Origin: Asterias rubens
Taxonomy: Eukaryota > Echinodermata > Asteroidea > Forcipulatida > Asteriidae
NCBI RefSeq assembly: GCF_902459465.1
Contig: NC_047083.1
Span: 10,221,526-10,285,525, forward strand
DNA length: 64,000 nt
Reading direction: 5' to 3'
The position numbers and the translations under genes are program-made. A model generated the notes under the pieces. That model did not search any database and was not told the DNA's origin. It saw nothing but the letters and a program-made list of their open reading frames with translations. Positions within the stretch are counted from its first letter, which is position 1. The number at the start of each line of letters is the position of its first letter. Of the stretch, positions 1 through 11,071 are shown in pieces.

Positions 1-85
1 CAAACCCACGACCCTTGCAATTCTAGAGCAGTGTCTTACCAACTAGACCACCGAGATTGCCCGGTAGCTAGAGGCAGTTTGAAAC
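1..85 (-). mobile_element. tRNA-derived SINE fragment (family 1)
   Basis: Read on the minus strand it has a tRNA-like head with an A-box-like segment and a B-box-like segment around bases 1-10, cut by the window edge. The same head occurs at 7366-7560 and 53870-54030. Confidence 0.6.
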
Positions 86-158
86 CTGTTTTTTTTTTAC
101 ACAAGTTAGTTACGCCAGTTAGAGAGTTAGTTAGTGAGTTTAGTATCGTCATGGTTAC

Positions 159-3100
159 CTCTTTCATTGCCTTTTCCGCAAGGACTTTTGCCTGATTGAC
201 GGTATTTTGGATTTGTTCGTGAGCTTGATGGAAGTTTTCAGCCTCTTTGTCTGCAGCATTTTGTATTGCTTGATCTGCTAGCTGTTCAGCATTAAGTGTG
301 CCCCCCTGGAACATGGATAACACACCAACACAATCTTACACCAATAGACATACTGCATAGTCTTTATAAACACTGCAGTCTCTGCAAATCTTAAGAAAGC
401 TTAACACTGCAGAATTATAAGATATATAACTTTTTTATAAATACTACAGTATTTCACAAATTTTGCAGACTCCAGAAAATCCAGCCTTCAAAAAATCTGT
501 ATTATCTTTAGAAAAAATATGGTCAACTGCAGAATGTTAAGACGCAGAATATTAAGAAAGACTGTAGCATGTCAAGCAAGACTGAAGAATGTGAAATAGA
601 CTGCAGAACATTAAGACTGCAGAATGTTAAAATTGCAGAAAGGTAAGACTGCAAAACTAGGATTGCAGAGTGTTATCAGAAAGACCACCGAACATTAAGA
701 CTGTAGAGTATTAAGCAAGACTGCAGAGTGCTAAGCAAGACTGCAGAGTGCTAAGCAAGACTGCAGCGTGCTAAGCAAGACTGCAGAGTGATGAGCAAGA
801 CTGCAGAGTGCTAAGCAAGACTGCAGAGTGTTGAGAAAGACTGTAGAGTATTTGACAAGTTTGTAACATTGAAGAATCTGTTTGACAAGAAGTCTTACCT
901 GGCTCATCTTGACAGCTCCTCCACCTTCTTGCTTCTGTTGTTTGAATGCCTCATGCTCTTGCTGCATCTTCAGCTTCAGAGATCGCATCTCATCTTCGAT
1001 CTTCTTCTCGTAGGTATCCAGCTCCTCTTCTGTGTAGATGTCTTTCTCGTCAAGATCCTTAAAGTGAGGGTACATATTTAGTTATCACTCTTAAAGGCAC
1101 TGGACACTATTGGTAATTGTCCAAGACCAGTATTCTCACTTGGTGCATCTCAACATATGCATAAAATAACAAACCTGTGAACATTTGGGGTCATCGAATT
1201 TGCAAGAGAATAATGAAAGAAAAACACCGATGTTGGACTACTTTGTGCGCTTTACCATAAAAAACTTTACAACCATGCTACAATTCAGAAAGGGACTGTT
1301 GCTAAATTGCTCTCGCTGCGAAAGGGGCTAAAATGTAGTGATATTTGACAAGATTTTACAAGGGACCCTGGACAGTACAACAATTTTTGGCGGTTCACAC
1401 GAGGGTAAGTTTTGTTAAATTTCACAGCCATGCTACGATTGAGCAAGCTAAATTGATCTGGTCTTACCTCCCATCCTTTATCTTCTTCAAAGTCATCAGA
1501 GTCTGTGGCCGCTAAGAACTCCTTCTTACTGACCATATGATCCTTGTCAGTATCAATCTAGGAATACAGACAAATCAGACTGGATAAGACCAAGCAATGA
1601 GACCGCTTACACTTTAAAAGACAGCTACAGCATTGAGCAAGTTCGCGTGTGCTCCATGGTTAACTAAAGGTTGACTATTTTAACTTGACTATTTTGGAAC
1701 CAGCCTCGAGCCCATAGATTCTTCACTGGTCCCAATAGCCTGTTCCATGCTACCGCGTGTAAAGCGCACAGGGGAACCAGTGAAACTTTAGCAAACTGAC
1801 TAAAAAATGTGCGCACTCGGAATTGACCTAATTCACTGCAAGGTCTATAATTTTCAATATCTAATATGCATAGAGCTGCCAAAAAATAAGGTGCTAAACA
1901 AAAAGAAGTTACATAATGTTGTGTGAATGTATACGGTGTGCTATGAAATGCAAAGCTGGCTGGCACACTAGCCCTTTTTACACTACTGAATTACCCGCTT
2001 CACTTGGACCACGCAGAGGAATTCTTTAGAGAAGGGAATAATAGAAGACCAGGGGTGAATTTCACTAAGAGTCAAGACTAGTCTTATCTCGAGTTAGGAT
2101 GATTCGTAAGGTTGTGTGAATGACCATGTGTTAACTAAATTTCCACGTGATTTTCATGATAAGCAAAAAACAGCTGAATACCAGTAACAAGCAATATGCA
2201 ATAAATGTAAATTTTGGTGGTAATCCTGTTTTTATCAAGGAAGAAATTTCATGCTAAGCAAATTTTGGTGCTTACATGTATTACGAAATTAGGCCCTGGG
2301 GCATTGGCGGCCATAGCCTGTTTGGCCTTCATGTAATTCCAAGGCTGATAGAAGTCAAATGTAATGCGAGTGAGAAGGCTTTATTAATCTGCTTACAATC
2401 AAGTGAAGGCTAAGCTGGTTGACATGGGCCCAATATTAAAAAGGGTCAAAGCACACAAATTTGCTTAGCACAGACCAATCCTGCTTAGCAAAATCAAGCC
2501 ACAAACCAAACTCTCTTGTGACTGGTAGCCCGCTTACTTTTGCCAAGAAAAAATACTTTGCTAAGCAGCTTGACTTAAACAAAAATGATATGAGATCTAT
2601 ACAGCTAATAAAAAAAAAAAAAATGACGACCCCATGTAACCAATGATAATTTAAAATGATAACGTGAGGCAATCAAAATTGAGAATGACCGAGGTAAACA
2701 AATAGGCTGAGATGGATTGTTTTCAGCCAATCAGAATCGGTGCAGTTTGAAATGAGATGACCAATCAAAACCAGGGAAAAAGGGAGGGTTCCAGTCTCAA
2801 AATTCATAAGTGGCTGTGAGCAGGTGACACCCCATTTAACATTCAAATACCGGTTATTCTAATTCTTTTTTTGTTAATAACCGCAGCCAAAATTAAAACA
2901 GGATAGTACGTAGATTTAAGAGGATAAAAAATTATTCTTTTCGCACACGAAAGATGCAAAAGGAACCAATTTGAGTTGATTGGCTTTTCAAAATAAAACA
3001 CAAGCCAATCATATGCATGAAATCATTGCAGGTAGCCAATCAAATGCAAGCAATCTGGGCAGTCAGCCAATCAGGGTAAAGGAACAAAAAGAAATAAAAA

Positions 3101-6100
3101 AATTAGTATTTAGTATTTTTTTAAATAATAACTGCAAATAAATTTTTATAAATCACAGCAAAAAAAAAGTTTAGACTGAAGTAAAAATGAAGTAAAAAGA
3201 TTTTTTTTAATTTATTATTTTTGTTATGCAAGTCACCAGATACACAAGGCCTGAAGGCCACTTCAAGGTTTGGACTACAATCAACTATTTTTCAAGGGGC
3301 TGTTGCCACCTATTCCTGGGGCTGAAACAGGTTACCCCCCTTTACAGTCCATACGAACATAGGCTTAGGTATCAACCGTCGGAAGCCTGGCTGGTAGAGC
3401 AGAAAGCACTACCTCCCAAACTTTTAGCCAGCAGAACAAATTAAATGTTTTCATAAATGGCAACAACAAAAAAACTAAGGGAAGCCGATAAAAACCAAAT
3501 CTTAGCCAATGAAATACCAGTAATCACCGCAGTCAACCAATCAGGAATGAGACGTTACCTCGTTCATAAAATGCTCTCTCATAAGAGATATTTCTTCCAG
3601 TTTTTCTTTCGGGTCCGCATTCCCCCGATCTGAATACATCTTCTCAACCTGTGAGCGTACAAACACAAAAAACAAAGAAATAAAAAAGGACTTTTTGTAA
3701 GAAACACCAACGTTACTTTACCTCGCCCAAGACATGTTCCCGCATTCGAGCCATTTCTTCTCTTACTTCGTTAGGGTCAGGATTGCCATCGTTAATTGAT
3801 TCGTAATAAGTGCGTACCTAGTATGAGAGAGAGAACATCAAAACACAACGAGGTATCAATATGGAAGAACACTTCACCGCTTCACGTCCCTAACCCTAAC
3901 CCCCCCCTTCTGTTTGTTTTTGTTGATGTTTTTTTTCCAGTTATTTTTTTCATAAAAGTCGCCAGACACAAGGCCTGAAGGCCACTTCATGTTGTGGGCT
4001 ACAATCAAGTATTTGTCCAGGGGCCGTTGCCACCTACTCCTAGGGCTATAGGGGGTTACCCCCTTTACAGTTCATACGGATGTAGGCTTGGGTATCATCT
4101 TATATAAGAGTTTGTTTTACACTCACCTGTTTTACAAACAAGGCCTCAAGCTCAAAGACGTCTAGATTGCCGTCGGTGTTTGTGTCGTGTAATTGGAAGA
4201 ATGTCTTAGGATTGAAGTCGTCTTTCTCAAGGTGATCGGTCTCTTCCCAAACCTCTTCAAGTTGTGGCTTGCTTCCCTGCAATAAACAACAATAACAACA
4301 ACAATAACAACAACAATAAAAACACCCACAACAAACCATCACAATGCGAAAACTGTTGGGCGGGGCTTTAGGGGCGTGTCTGACATACCGGGTGTTTAAG
4401 ATGCTTCTCCTTTTTCTTGTTATGCTTTTCTTGAAACTCCTGCTCAGCAGCTTTCCTCTTTTCTTCATCCAGCGTCGTGAGCTTCTGCCGTCGCTCGATC
4501 TCCTTCTGCATCTCGTAGCGTTTGAATTCCTGCTTACGAGCAGAGTCTGCTTTGTCCAGATCCTCAGTGGCCTGTCAGAATAATAAGATTGATTGTGAAA
4601 TCTACACGTTACTACTGACAGGAGAGGTGCAGAAGATTCCAAAAGACCAAGTGACTGATGACATCACAAAGGGCCGGAAAGCCTGTGCTAAATTTTGTGA
4701 ATAATAGTGGATTTTTAATATAGCGCACATATCCGTCAATCAGTGACACTCCTGGCGCTCTGAAAGGTATGTGGGAGTACGTTTATGTTATTAGACCATA
4801 ATCCTTATCACCATGTTAAGGTTTACGAGGTCCTGTGGCCAGGAACACCGAGTGGAACCCCTTCGTTTTTTTGATAAGTGCACTGGGTTCTTTTACGGGC
4901 GTTACACAACACACAGGACCAACTGCTTTATACCCCCATGCAAAGGACAAAGCATCATGGTTAAGTGTCTTGCTTAAGGACACAGGTGTCACAACTGGTA
5001 ATCAAACCCACACTCTGCTGATCAGAAACAACAGAGTCTGTATCCGATGATCCTGGCTGCTAGGCCGCGACACGTCTTGATTGTGAAATCCATCTTGATT
5101 TTCTCCCATTCAAATCAATGTAACCAAACCGGTTGGAAGGAGAAATAGTCTGATGGTTCTTTTTGGTACAATGAATAATAATAATTAGCATCTTTTACTG
5201 TTACTGGATACAAGGTCAAATATGAGGTCATTGAGGTCAAAGGTTACCTTTTTCATTAGGTTAGCGAAGTCCATGTCTCCGAAGCCTCGATTATTAACAT
5301 CAAGATGGGCGGATAAAGTCTTAAAGTTGTCTCTTCTGTCTGGAGCTGGCATTATAAGAGATCTTATTGATAACGTGCTTGTACCAACACTCTTACAGAC
5401 CAGGAATTACACAGATACCATGGAAGCCATGGCCTGCGTTGCCCCCTAGTCTTGGCCTTGGTGCCCTTTCAAAAGTTTCCAATGGAAGTGCCCTTTGCAA
5501 AATGGAAATGGCCTTGCCCTCTCATAGATGATATTCCAGGCCTGTTCTACATGTACCAACAAACTAATGCATTGTAAGACGGATGTGGAAGTGCACAAAA
5601 GCTGTGACCTCTAGCTGCACCACTTACTGTTCTTAGTGCCCCATCAAAGTATTGACAGAATGGAAAGTGCCCTTTGTAAAATGACAATGGGCAATCCCAC
5701 TAAAAATTGCATTCAAGGCATGCTTGAGTATCTAACCCATTACCTTAGCAAATTCATTCACGCTTAGCAAACTCAAATTCATGCTTAGCATCATGTGGGC
5801 TGAGGCACGCCCCTATTAGGAGCAGCATGTGTTTATGATAGCTTTAATGATCTATGTGTTTTGGTTGGGGTTAAAATGTTGATGCTAGTCTGTGATTAAA
5901 TCAAGCATGAGTGCATGGTGGTTGGGGACCTGGGTTCTTATTGGATGGGAGCGGGTTTAAAACCTCTGAACTTACCTTTGAAAGAGAAAGGGGAAACCCC
6001 AACATTCCTGCAGCGTTCGCCTGCAAATTGTAACCCTTATAAGGCACTGAATAAATGGGGGAGTGATACATTTATTTGAAAAATTTACATTCTTACCTGC

Positions 6101-9100
6101 TGAGGTTCATTGTGGCCCTAAAATGTGGAATAAGCTTCCTAGATACAGGCCACCTGTTCCAGCAGGCTTACAAATCGTTCAACTGTGCCTCAGCGCCTTA
6201 AAACAAACTTTTGATTTTGGCGCTCTACAAATGACCTTTCAGGCCTGTATGCTTTGTTTTTGAAAGGCGGGCACCAAGGTATTTTCTCCTTGGTAAAGGT
6301 CACCCACGAGGAAATTGTAAATTTCTACTGGAGCATGTCAATGGCACCAAGTGAATGACCAGGGGGCATCGAGGCAATCGACTTTGTTGCCATTGTTGAG
6401 TATCAGGCCTGACCTTTGATTAATTGCCTTGGTGCCCTTGCCCTTTCAAAAACGAAGCATACAGGCCTGTGAAGGGTTGGAAGAGGTGAGTGAGGGAGGG
6501 GTGGGGGTTAACGTTACCTTTTTAATGAGTTTTTCAAAGTCTTTTCCACCGAACTGATCCATACTGTTGATATCAATGTGTCCGACCATGTCATCAATGG
6601 ATTTCTGGTCCATCGAGCGGTGATCTGTTATGGGATTGGGGATGAGGCAAGGTTTATGATCAGGAAGCTGCAGGGAATGGCAGTGTAGTTTAAAGGCACT
6701 AGACACGTTTGGTAATTACTCAAAATAATTGTTAGCATAAAAAACAAAACGATGGAGAGCTGTTGATAGAGTAAAACATTGTGAGAAATACATGTAGCTG
6801 CGTCTTAAGTAACATAGTTTTTGAGAAAGAAAGTAGTTTCTCACAAAAAGAATTGAATTCAATTCAAGACCTCAGCTGAGGTCTCGAATTCAAGAATCTG
6901 AAAGCAAACGACTAAACTTGTGCAACAAGGGTGGGTTTTTTCCCCATTATTTTCTCGCAACTTCAGCAACCAATTGAGTTCAAATTTTCACAGGTTTGTT
7001 ATTTAATGCATATGTTGAGAGACACCAATTGAGAAGACTGGTCTTTGACAATTACCAATAGTGTCCAGTGTCTATATAAATAGTACTTTTATGAAGTCCA
7101 ACAGGTGAATTTTGAAATTTTTTGAGAAAAACATGGTAGAACATGTCCTTGATTTGCTCGTTAAAAAATAAATCTGTGCACCAAAGGGTTAAAGGAACAA
7201 TACAGAATTATCATCAGATTATATCTGAAAAAAACTGTGTTTTAAAACCAGTAGTAAGGTTGGACTCATATCTTATTGAATCTATTACATCTAATTGGAT
7301 CAAATGACATGTGCATCTGTTAAATCGTTGCGGTACCCGCTGCTAAACAACTTCGGATTCAAACTGCCTCGAGCTACCGGGCCATTTGGTTAGTCCAGTT
7401 GGTATGACACTGCTCTAGAATTGCAAAGGATGTGGGCTCGAATCCCACTTGAGTAATATGCCTGTGATATTTTTCACAGAACTGGGGAAATTACTGAGTA
7501 TACAGTGCTAACACACATCGGTGTATGGGTAAAAACCAAAATTAATATTCTTTATCTCCGATGCAAATTTATCATCTATTAATTGAATCTAATTAAATCC
7601 ACCTGTTGCCTTATTTTCAATTTGTAACAATGGAAAAATTGCTGAACAGGTGGTTTTTACACCTTCTTTGTCCCCACACCCTGCAATTACATGGATGTCA
7701 AAATGTGTTTAAAGGCACTTGGGTCGATTTCACAAAGAGTTAGGACTAGTCTTATCTCGACTTAGGACGAGTTACTCATCCTAACTTAAGACTAGCTATA
7801 CGTTTTGTATATCTCTTAGGACTAGTCCTAAGTTAGGACTAGCCCTAACTCCTTGTGAAATCGACCCCAGGACACTAAATGTTCTATCTTTTGTTACAAT
7901 ATCTTACTAAGCCTGCTATAAACACTCCGCTAAGGTTGCTATGTCAGAACATTATCGCTTAAATAAGAAACTACGAAAGGGTTTAGGGCGCTTAGCCATG
8001 CAAGGAGTTTTTTTCATGCAGCAAGCATTCAGGAATGAAAATCTTGTCTGAGCCCGAAGAACTATTTCTAGGAAAAAGGAAATGGTGTCATAAGATTTTT
8101 GGAAGCTGAGACTAAAAGGAAAGTTGTCTGTGTAGAATGTCATGATCGTTATCAGTCAGAACCCAGGTAAGCATTCATGTCAATGCAAGCACCTATGTCA
8201 CTACATGTATGCGAGCGCCCATGCAACCATGCAAAGCACCCATGCCACAAGCAAGTGCGCATGTCACTATGCAAACCGCCCATGTCACTATCCAAAGCAT
8301 CCATGTCACTATACGAAGCGCCAATGTAACCATGCAAAGTGCCCATTTTGCCCTGCAAAGTGCCCATTTTTTTCATGCAAAGCACCCATTTTGGCACGCA
8401 AAGTGCCCATTTTTGCCATGCAAAGTGCCCATTTTTCATGCAAAACGCCCATTTTTCATGCAAAGCACCCATTTTGCCATGCAAAGCGCCCATGCAACCA
8501 TGCATGGCACCTGTGTAACCATGCAACCCCTCCGTCTACAACGATTCCATAATTCATTTCTGACCTGCATTTTTAACTTCACCATCAGCAGTACCATAAT
8601 CATCAAAGACTTCAGTTTTCAACAAAATTACAAAAATATGTTCAGCGTGCAGCATGATAATAAGCAAATCAACATTGGGACTTAGACTTTTGTTATGGAA
8701 CATCTATCATTGTCTATCTTCAACTCCTATTCAAACTCCCATGTAACCAGACCGAGGCTGGAGGGAATATATAGTCTGGCCCCTTGATTATGTAATAAGA
8801 AACAATATTAAAAAACTGCAAAAGAGGACCAGGAACTTATGATGGGCAAAACATGATAAAAGTCTATTAGAGGGCAGTCAAAAATAATCGCCAAAACAAT
8901 TTTGTTGAAATAAAAATCTGTAAAAGCAGGAAATAGCTTTTAAACAAAAGGCTGACACATTACTTTCACAGCAAACAAATAAACCATAAGAAACATAAAT
9001 CTTGGTCAAACAATGGAATAATGTGAAAATACATTTTAAAAAACTATGGGAAAATGTTGATTGAGGGAAAATGTTCAGACCAGTTTCTGCTAAGCAGAAA

Positions 9101-10474
9101 TGAGCAGGAAACCAGTTACAAATTGTACTGGTAACCTTATTCTGGTAAGCATAATTTTGTTGTGCTTCTAAGCTGCTTTTCTATGGTTCAGGTCTCGAGA
9201 TCCACAATACTGGAGTGCTCCTTTTAACCTCATTTGTGATTTGTAAAACAATCTGAACCCGGCCCAAATGAACAGGGTCTTTTATTAATTGGGCCCAGGT
9301 GTTTGTATTCAGATAAACAGGATGTGTATTTTATTATACTCACTGGCTTGTTGGAAACGTTGTTTGGCAACCTGTCTCAATCGTTGAATCTCAGTGCGTT
9401 TCAAATCATCTAGTCTGGCTCTAATCTTGTCTGAAACACCATCCATGATTTCTGACATTTTACCCGTCTGGAATCAAAGATCAAAGACAAATAATTCAAT
9501 AACTTGAGAATAAAAAAAAATAAAAAAATTATTCTCTCATTCTTCGGTGACCAATTGATTCAAAATTATCACATATTGTTGTTTTATAAAATTCATGTAT
9601 AATGTTGGGATACACCAAGTGAGAACACTGTTCTTTGACAATTACCAAACTTAGCCAGTGTCTTTTAAAAAGCTATAGTAAACTCACCTTCAAATCATCC
9701 AGACTTAAATCATCCAGTTTTTTCTTCATCTCCGGATCATTTTCCAGTGTTTTTACGACCATTCTGAGATAGTTGTCATATTCTAGTCCAGTATTCTGAA
9801 AATATATTTTAATAAAAACATGTCAATCCCTCTAAGTGTCTGATTTTGAAAATCAAAAACCTCAACTTCATTGCTCCATTTTATCTCTCCGATATGTTTC
9901 ATCTTCGCCAAGGCCACCGTCAAGGACTCCATTCCCAATAAATGCCAAATACCACCATATTTTGGTGGCGGTATACCATAGATCCGAAACTAAAACAAGA
10001 AAAGTCGTGTTTGACAAACAAGCAAGCCAGTCAGTTTCACGCCATTTAACCTCTGGTCTAAAAAAAGGAGACTTCTGCATTTAAGACCAACCCACACACC
10101 AGTAATCAGTTGTTCATATACCAAGTCCTTTATAAGTTATCGCCGAGACATCTTTTTTCTTCTTAGGATTTAATTATTTTAATTTTAGCCATAAAATAAT
10201 TTAACATTGACCGTACATTTTTGGAGTTGTAATGACAAGTCCTTGTCGAGGTATTGCTCAGAGCACATGATGTCGTAGTGATATTGTAATGTCTCGCGGG
10301 GCATTTGAGTTTGTAAAGACTAATTTTCTTGTTTTCCTACTTCAAAATACTAACCTCTACTTCTCCCTCCTCCTCCTCTTCCGATTCTTCAACCTTTTTG
10401 TCGAGAACCGGAGCTGCTTGGCACAGAGCCAGCACCGTCGTTAAGAGAAGAATCTCCCTCCAAAGGTTCATCAT
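159..10474 (-). CDS. NUCB: Nucleobindin (NUCB1/NUCB2-like), 3' end off the window
   Basis: Secreted/Golgi calcium-binding protein of the nucleobindin family. Exons in transcript order: 10355-10474, 9688-9795, 9344-9467, then one of 6518-6624 or 5248-5339, then 4389-4571, 4127-4276, 3722-3817 and/or 3559-3648, 1468-1557, 899-1057, 159-305. All junctions are in phase. Seen in sequence: an N-terminal hydrophobic signal peptide starting [20 protein letters not shown], then an acidic stretch; a basic/coiled-coil exon (4389-4571); EF-hand 1 with loop [12 protein letters not shown] (4127-4276); EF-hand 2 with loop [12 protein letters not shown] (1468-1557); and the family motif YTEEEL followed by a Glu/Gln-rich coiled coil. 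Both loops keep the Ca-ligand positions. The acceptor at 1057 was chosen because it makes the GWE-to-YTEEEL spacing equal to that of human NUCB1 as remembered. The C-terminal exons lie beyond base 1. Two exon duplications are described separately. The gene is divergent from the SIRT3-like gene. Confidence 0.93.
530..857. repeat. 20-bp minisatellite (GACTGCAGAGTGCTAAGCAA)
   Basis: Seven near-perfect 20-bp units run from about 718 to 857. More diverged units with ACTGCAGAATGTTAAG extend upstream to about 530. It lies in a NUCB intron next to exon 899-1057. Apparent open frames here are repeat artefacts. Confidence 0.85.
1094..1253. mobile_element. Family A palindromic MITE, half copy
   Basis: Begins with the family terminal motif GGCACTGGACACTATTGGTA and carries the internal CATATGCATAAAATAACAAA segment. 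The other end is missing. It lies in a NUCB intron. Confidence 0.8.
2050..2125. mobile_element. Family B MITE fragment
   Basis: Contains ATTTCAC, AGAGTCAAGACTAGTCTTAT and the following CGAGTTAGGATGA segment, matching one arm of the inverted-repeat element at 7725-7869. Only one arm is recognisable. Confidence 0.55.
3559..3648 (-). other. NUCB: NUCB duplicated linker exon 7b
   Basis: 90 nt, phase 0 at both ends. It encodes 30 residues starting [13 protein letters not shown] and ending LMREHFMNE. It aligns along its length with exon 3722-3817. Its start (VEKMY) is closer to the vertebrate LEKVYDP linker than that of exon 7a. The 3649-3721 intron between the two is only 73 nt, which could hinder joining 7a to 7b. 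Confidence 0.8.
3722..3817 (-). other. NUCB: NUCB duplicated linker exon 7a
   Basis: 96 nt, phase 0 at both ends. It encodes 32 residues between the two EF-hands, with the family motif MREHV near its end ([11 protein letters not shown]). It lies 73 nt from a homologous exon, 3559-3648. Vertebrate nucleobindins have a single linker of about this length, ending in MREHVMKN. Confidence 0.8.
4780..5080 (-). mobile_element. tRNA-derived SINE with conserved tail (family 2)
   Basis: On the minus strand it shows a tRNA-like head with GTGTGGGTTTGATTACC as a degenerate B box, then TGTCCTTAAGCAAGACACTT and a long conserved tail. The copy at 46965-47290 has the same order of parts on the plus strand. 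It lies in the NUCB intron between exons 4389-4571 and 5248-5339. Confidence 0.75.
5248..5339 (-). other. NUCB: NUCB alternative exon 4b (mutually exclusive with 4a)
   Basis: 92 nt with an acceptor ending CTCCAG. It completes the codon A|AC and ends in phase 0 before a GTAACC donor. It encodes 30 residues including [20 protein letters not shown]. It has the same entry and exit phases as exon 6518-6624. If both exons are spliced in, this exon is read in the wrong frame and reaches a TAA. If neither is used, the codon after the junction region is TGA. Confidence 0.82.
5420..5720. repeat. Dispersed degenerate repeat rich in GGTGCCCTTTC/GGAAATGG
   Basis: Contains several copies of phrases such as CTTGGTGCCCTTTCAAAA and TGCAAAATGGAAATGGCC that recur at 6230-6470, 18825-18935, 19443-19630, 57878-58050 and 62379-62530. 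No termini or coding capacity were seen. Confidence 0.5.
6230..6470. repeat. Dispersed inverted repeat, GGCACCAAGG family
   Basis: Inner phrases GGCACCAAGGTATTTTCTCC and TTGCCTTGGTGCCCTTGCCC face each other. Ends near AAAACGAAGCATACAGGCCT, the reverse of AGGCCTGTATGCTTTGTTTT at the left. This looks like a foldback element. The same phrases appear at 18830-18935 and 57880-58050. Confidence 0.6.
6518..6624 (-). other. NUCB: NUCB alternative exon 4a (mutually exclusive with 4b)
   Basis: 107 nt. It completes the codon opened by exon 9344-9467 (A|AT, Asn) and ends in phase 0. It encodes 35 further residues including [20 protein letters not shown] and ends in LIKK before a GTAACG donor. It is homologous to exon 5248-5339, which has HLDVNN and FANLMKK at matching places, and to the HLDPQN segment of vertebrate nucleobindins. 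Following it with exon 5248-5339 would shift the frame. Confidence 0.82.
6692..7075. mobile_element. Family A palindromic MITE, full copy
   Basis: Terminal motif AAAGGCACTAGACACGTTTG on the left, with its inverted counterpart ATTACCAATAGTGTCCAGTG on the right. The internal hairpin around 6860-6895 uses GAGACC/GGTCTC. About 380 bp, in a NUCB intron directly upstream of exon 6518-6624. Confidence 0.88.
7366..7560 (+). mobile_element. tRNA-derived SINE (family 1)
   Basis: The head has AGTCCAGTTGGTATGACACT (A-box region) and GGGCTCGAATCCCAC (B box), followed by the family tail AGTAATATGCCTGTGATATT. Closely matches 53870-54030, and 1-85 in reverse. Confidence 0.78.
7725..7869. mobile_element. Family B palindromic MITE, full copy
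   Basis: Inverted repeat running from GGTCGATTTCACAAAGAGTT to AACTCCTTGTGAAATCGACC, about 145 bp. The internal arms are rich in TTAGGACTAG. Related copies are at 2050-2125, 19801-19974, 30547-30660 and 31831-31964. Confidence 0.88.
8160..8530. repeat. Degenerate minisatellite, CATGCAAAGYGCCCATTTTT units
   Basis: About 18-21 bp units containing GCAAAG(C/T)(G/A)CCCAT run for about 370 bp in the NUCB intron between exons 9344 and 6624. Long frames are open on both strands only because stops are rare in the unit. No gene is supported. Confidence 0.85.
9530..9668. mobile_element. Family A MITE fragment
   Basis: Carries the internal segment TCTCATTCTTCGGTGACCAA and the right terminus AATTACCAAACTTAGCCAGT. 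The left half is missing. It lies in the intron between NUCB exons 9344-9467 and 9688-9795. Confidence 0.72.
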
Positions 10475-10598
10475 TGCACGTTTTGTAAAGGCGCCTTAAA
10501 CCTGCAGATTTAAAATGAAATCAAGGCCTGTAATTAAGTAAAAATTGTAGAATGATGTCCTTTTAGTTTAAAAATAACTTTTTAACTAGAATTTAATG

Positions 10599-10747
10599 GG
10601 ATAACTTTCGGTATGGCGCAACCACTTTTTCACTCATTTTTACAAAAAGGGATCTCATTGACATTGAGGTAAATAAGTACGACCCAGTAAACTGGGGCGC
10701 TGTACTCCTTTTTTCATATCGAATGAAAAAGTGGTGGCGCCGGCATA
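10599..10747. mobile_element. Family C palindromic MITE
   Basis: Left arm GGTATGGCGCAACCACTTTT, right arm AAAAAGTGGTGGCGCCGGCA. Internal ATTTTTACAAAAAGGGAT is shared with 10909-11071 and 59799-59931. Confidence 0.83.
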
Positions 10748-10908
10748 TCATATTGAAACTTAAAAAAGAAAATGTTGAATTGAGACTGACTGACTCCCTG
10801 TGACAAATTGAGTTGCAATTCATTTGTCAGCATGGTCAGTTAGTGATGTCGGCTTTTGTGTGTACCCTGTTTCCTAAATAAAGCAACGATACAATGTATG
10901 AAGCAGCT

Positions 10909-11071
10909 AAGGGAAAAGTTTCCGTATGGCGCCACCACTTTTTCAATCAATTGATATGATTTTTTTTATGAAATAATAATTATCTATTCTAATTTACCTC
11001 AATGAGATATCCCTTTTACCCTTTTTGTAAAAATAAGTGAAAAAGTGGTAGCGCCATACGGAAAGTTATCC
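10909..11071. mobile_element. Family C palindromic MITE
   Basis: Arms TTTCCGTATGGCGCCACCAC and GTGGTAGCGCCATACGGAAA are near-perfect inverted repeats about 160 bp apart. The interior is inverted relative to the 10599 copy. Confidence 0.88.

Noticed and set aside
3226-3444. Small protein gene in NUCB intron
   Set aside because: The same phrases (AGGCCTGAAGGCCACTTCA, GGGCTGTTGCCACCTA) recur at 3965-4100, so it is a dispersed repeat, not a gene.
4100-4642. 180-codon minus-strand frame
   Set aside because: Its last 50 codons are NUCB EF-hand exon 4127-4276; the upstream part reads through an intron and another exon in the wrong frame.
8142-8685. Long frames on both strands, rich in His, Cys and Lys
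   Set aside because: Low-complexity translation of the CATGCAAAG minisatellite inside a NUCB intron.
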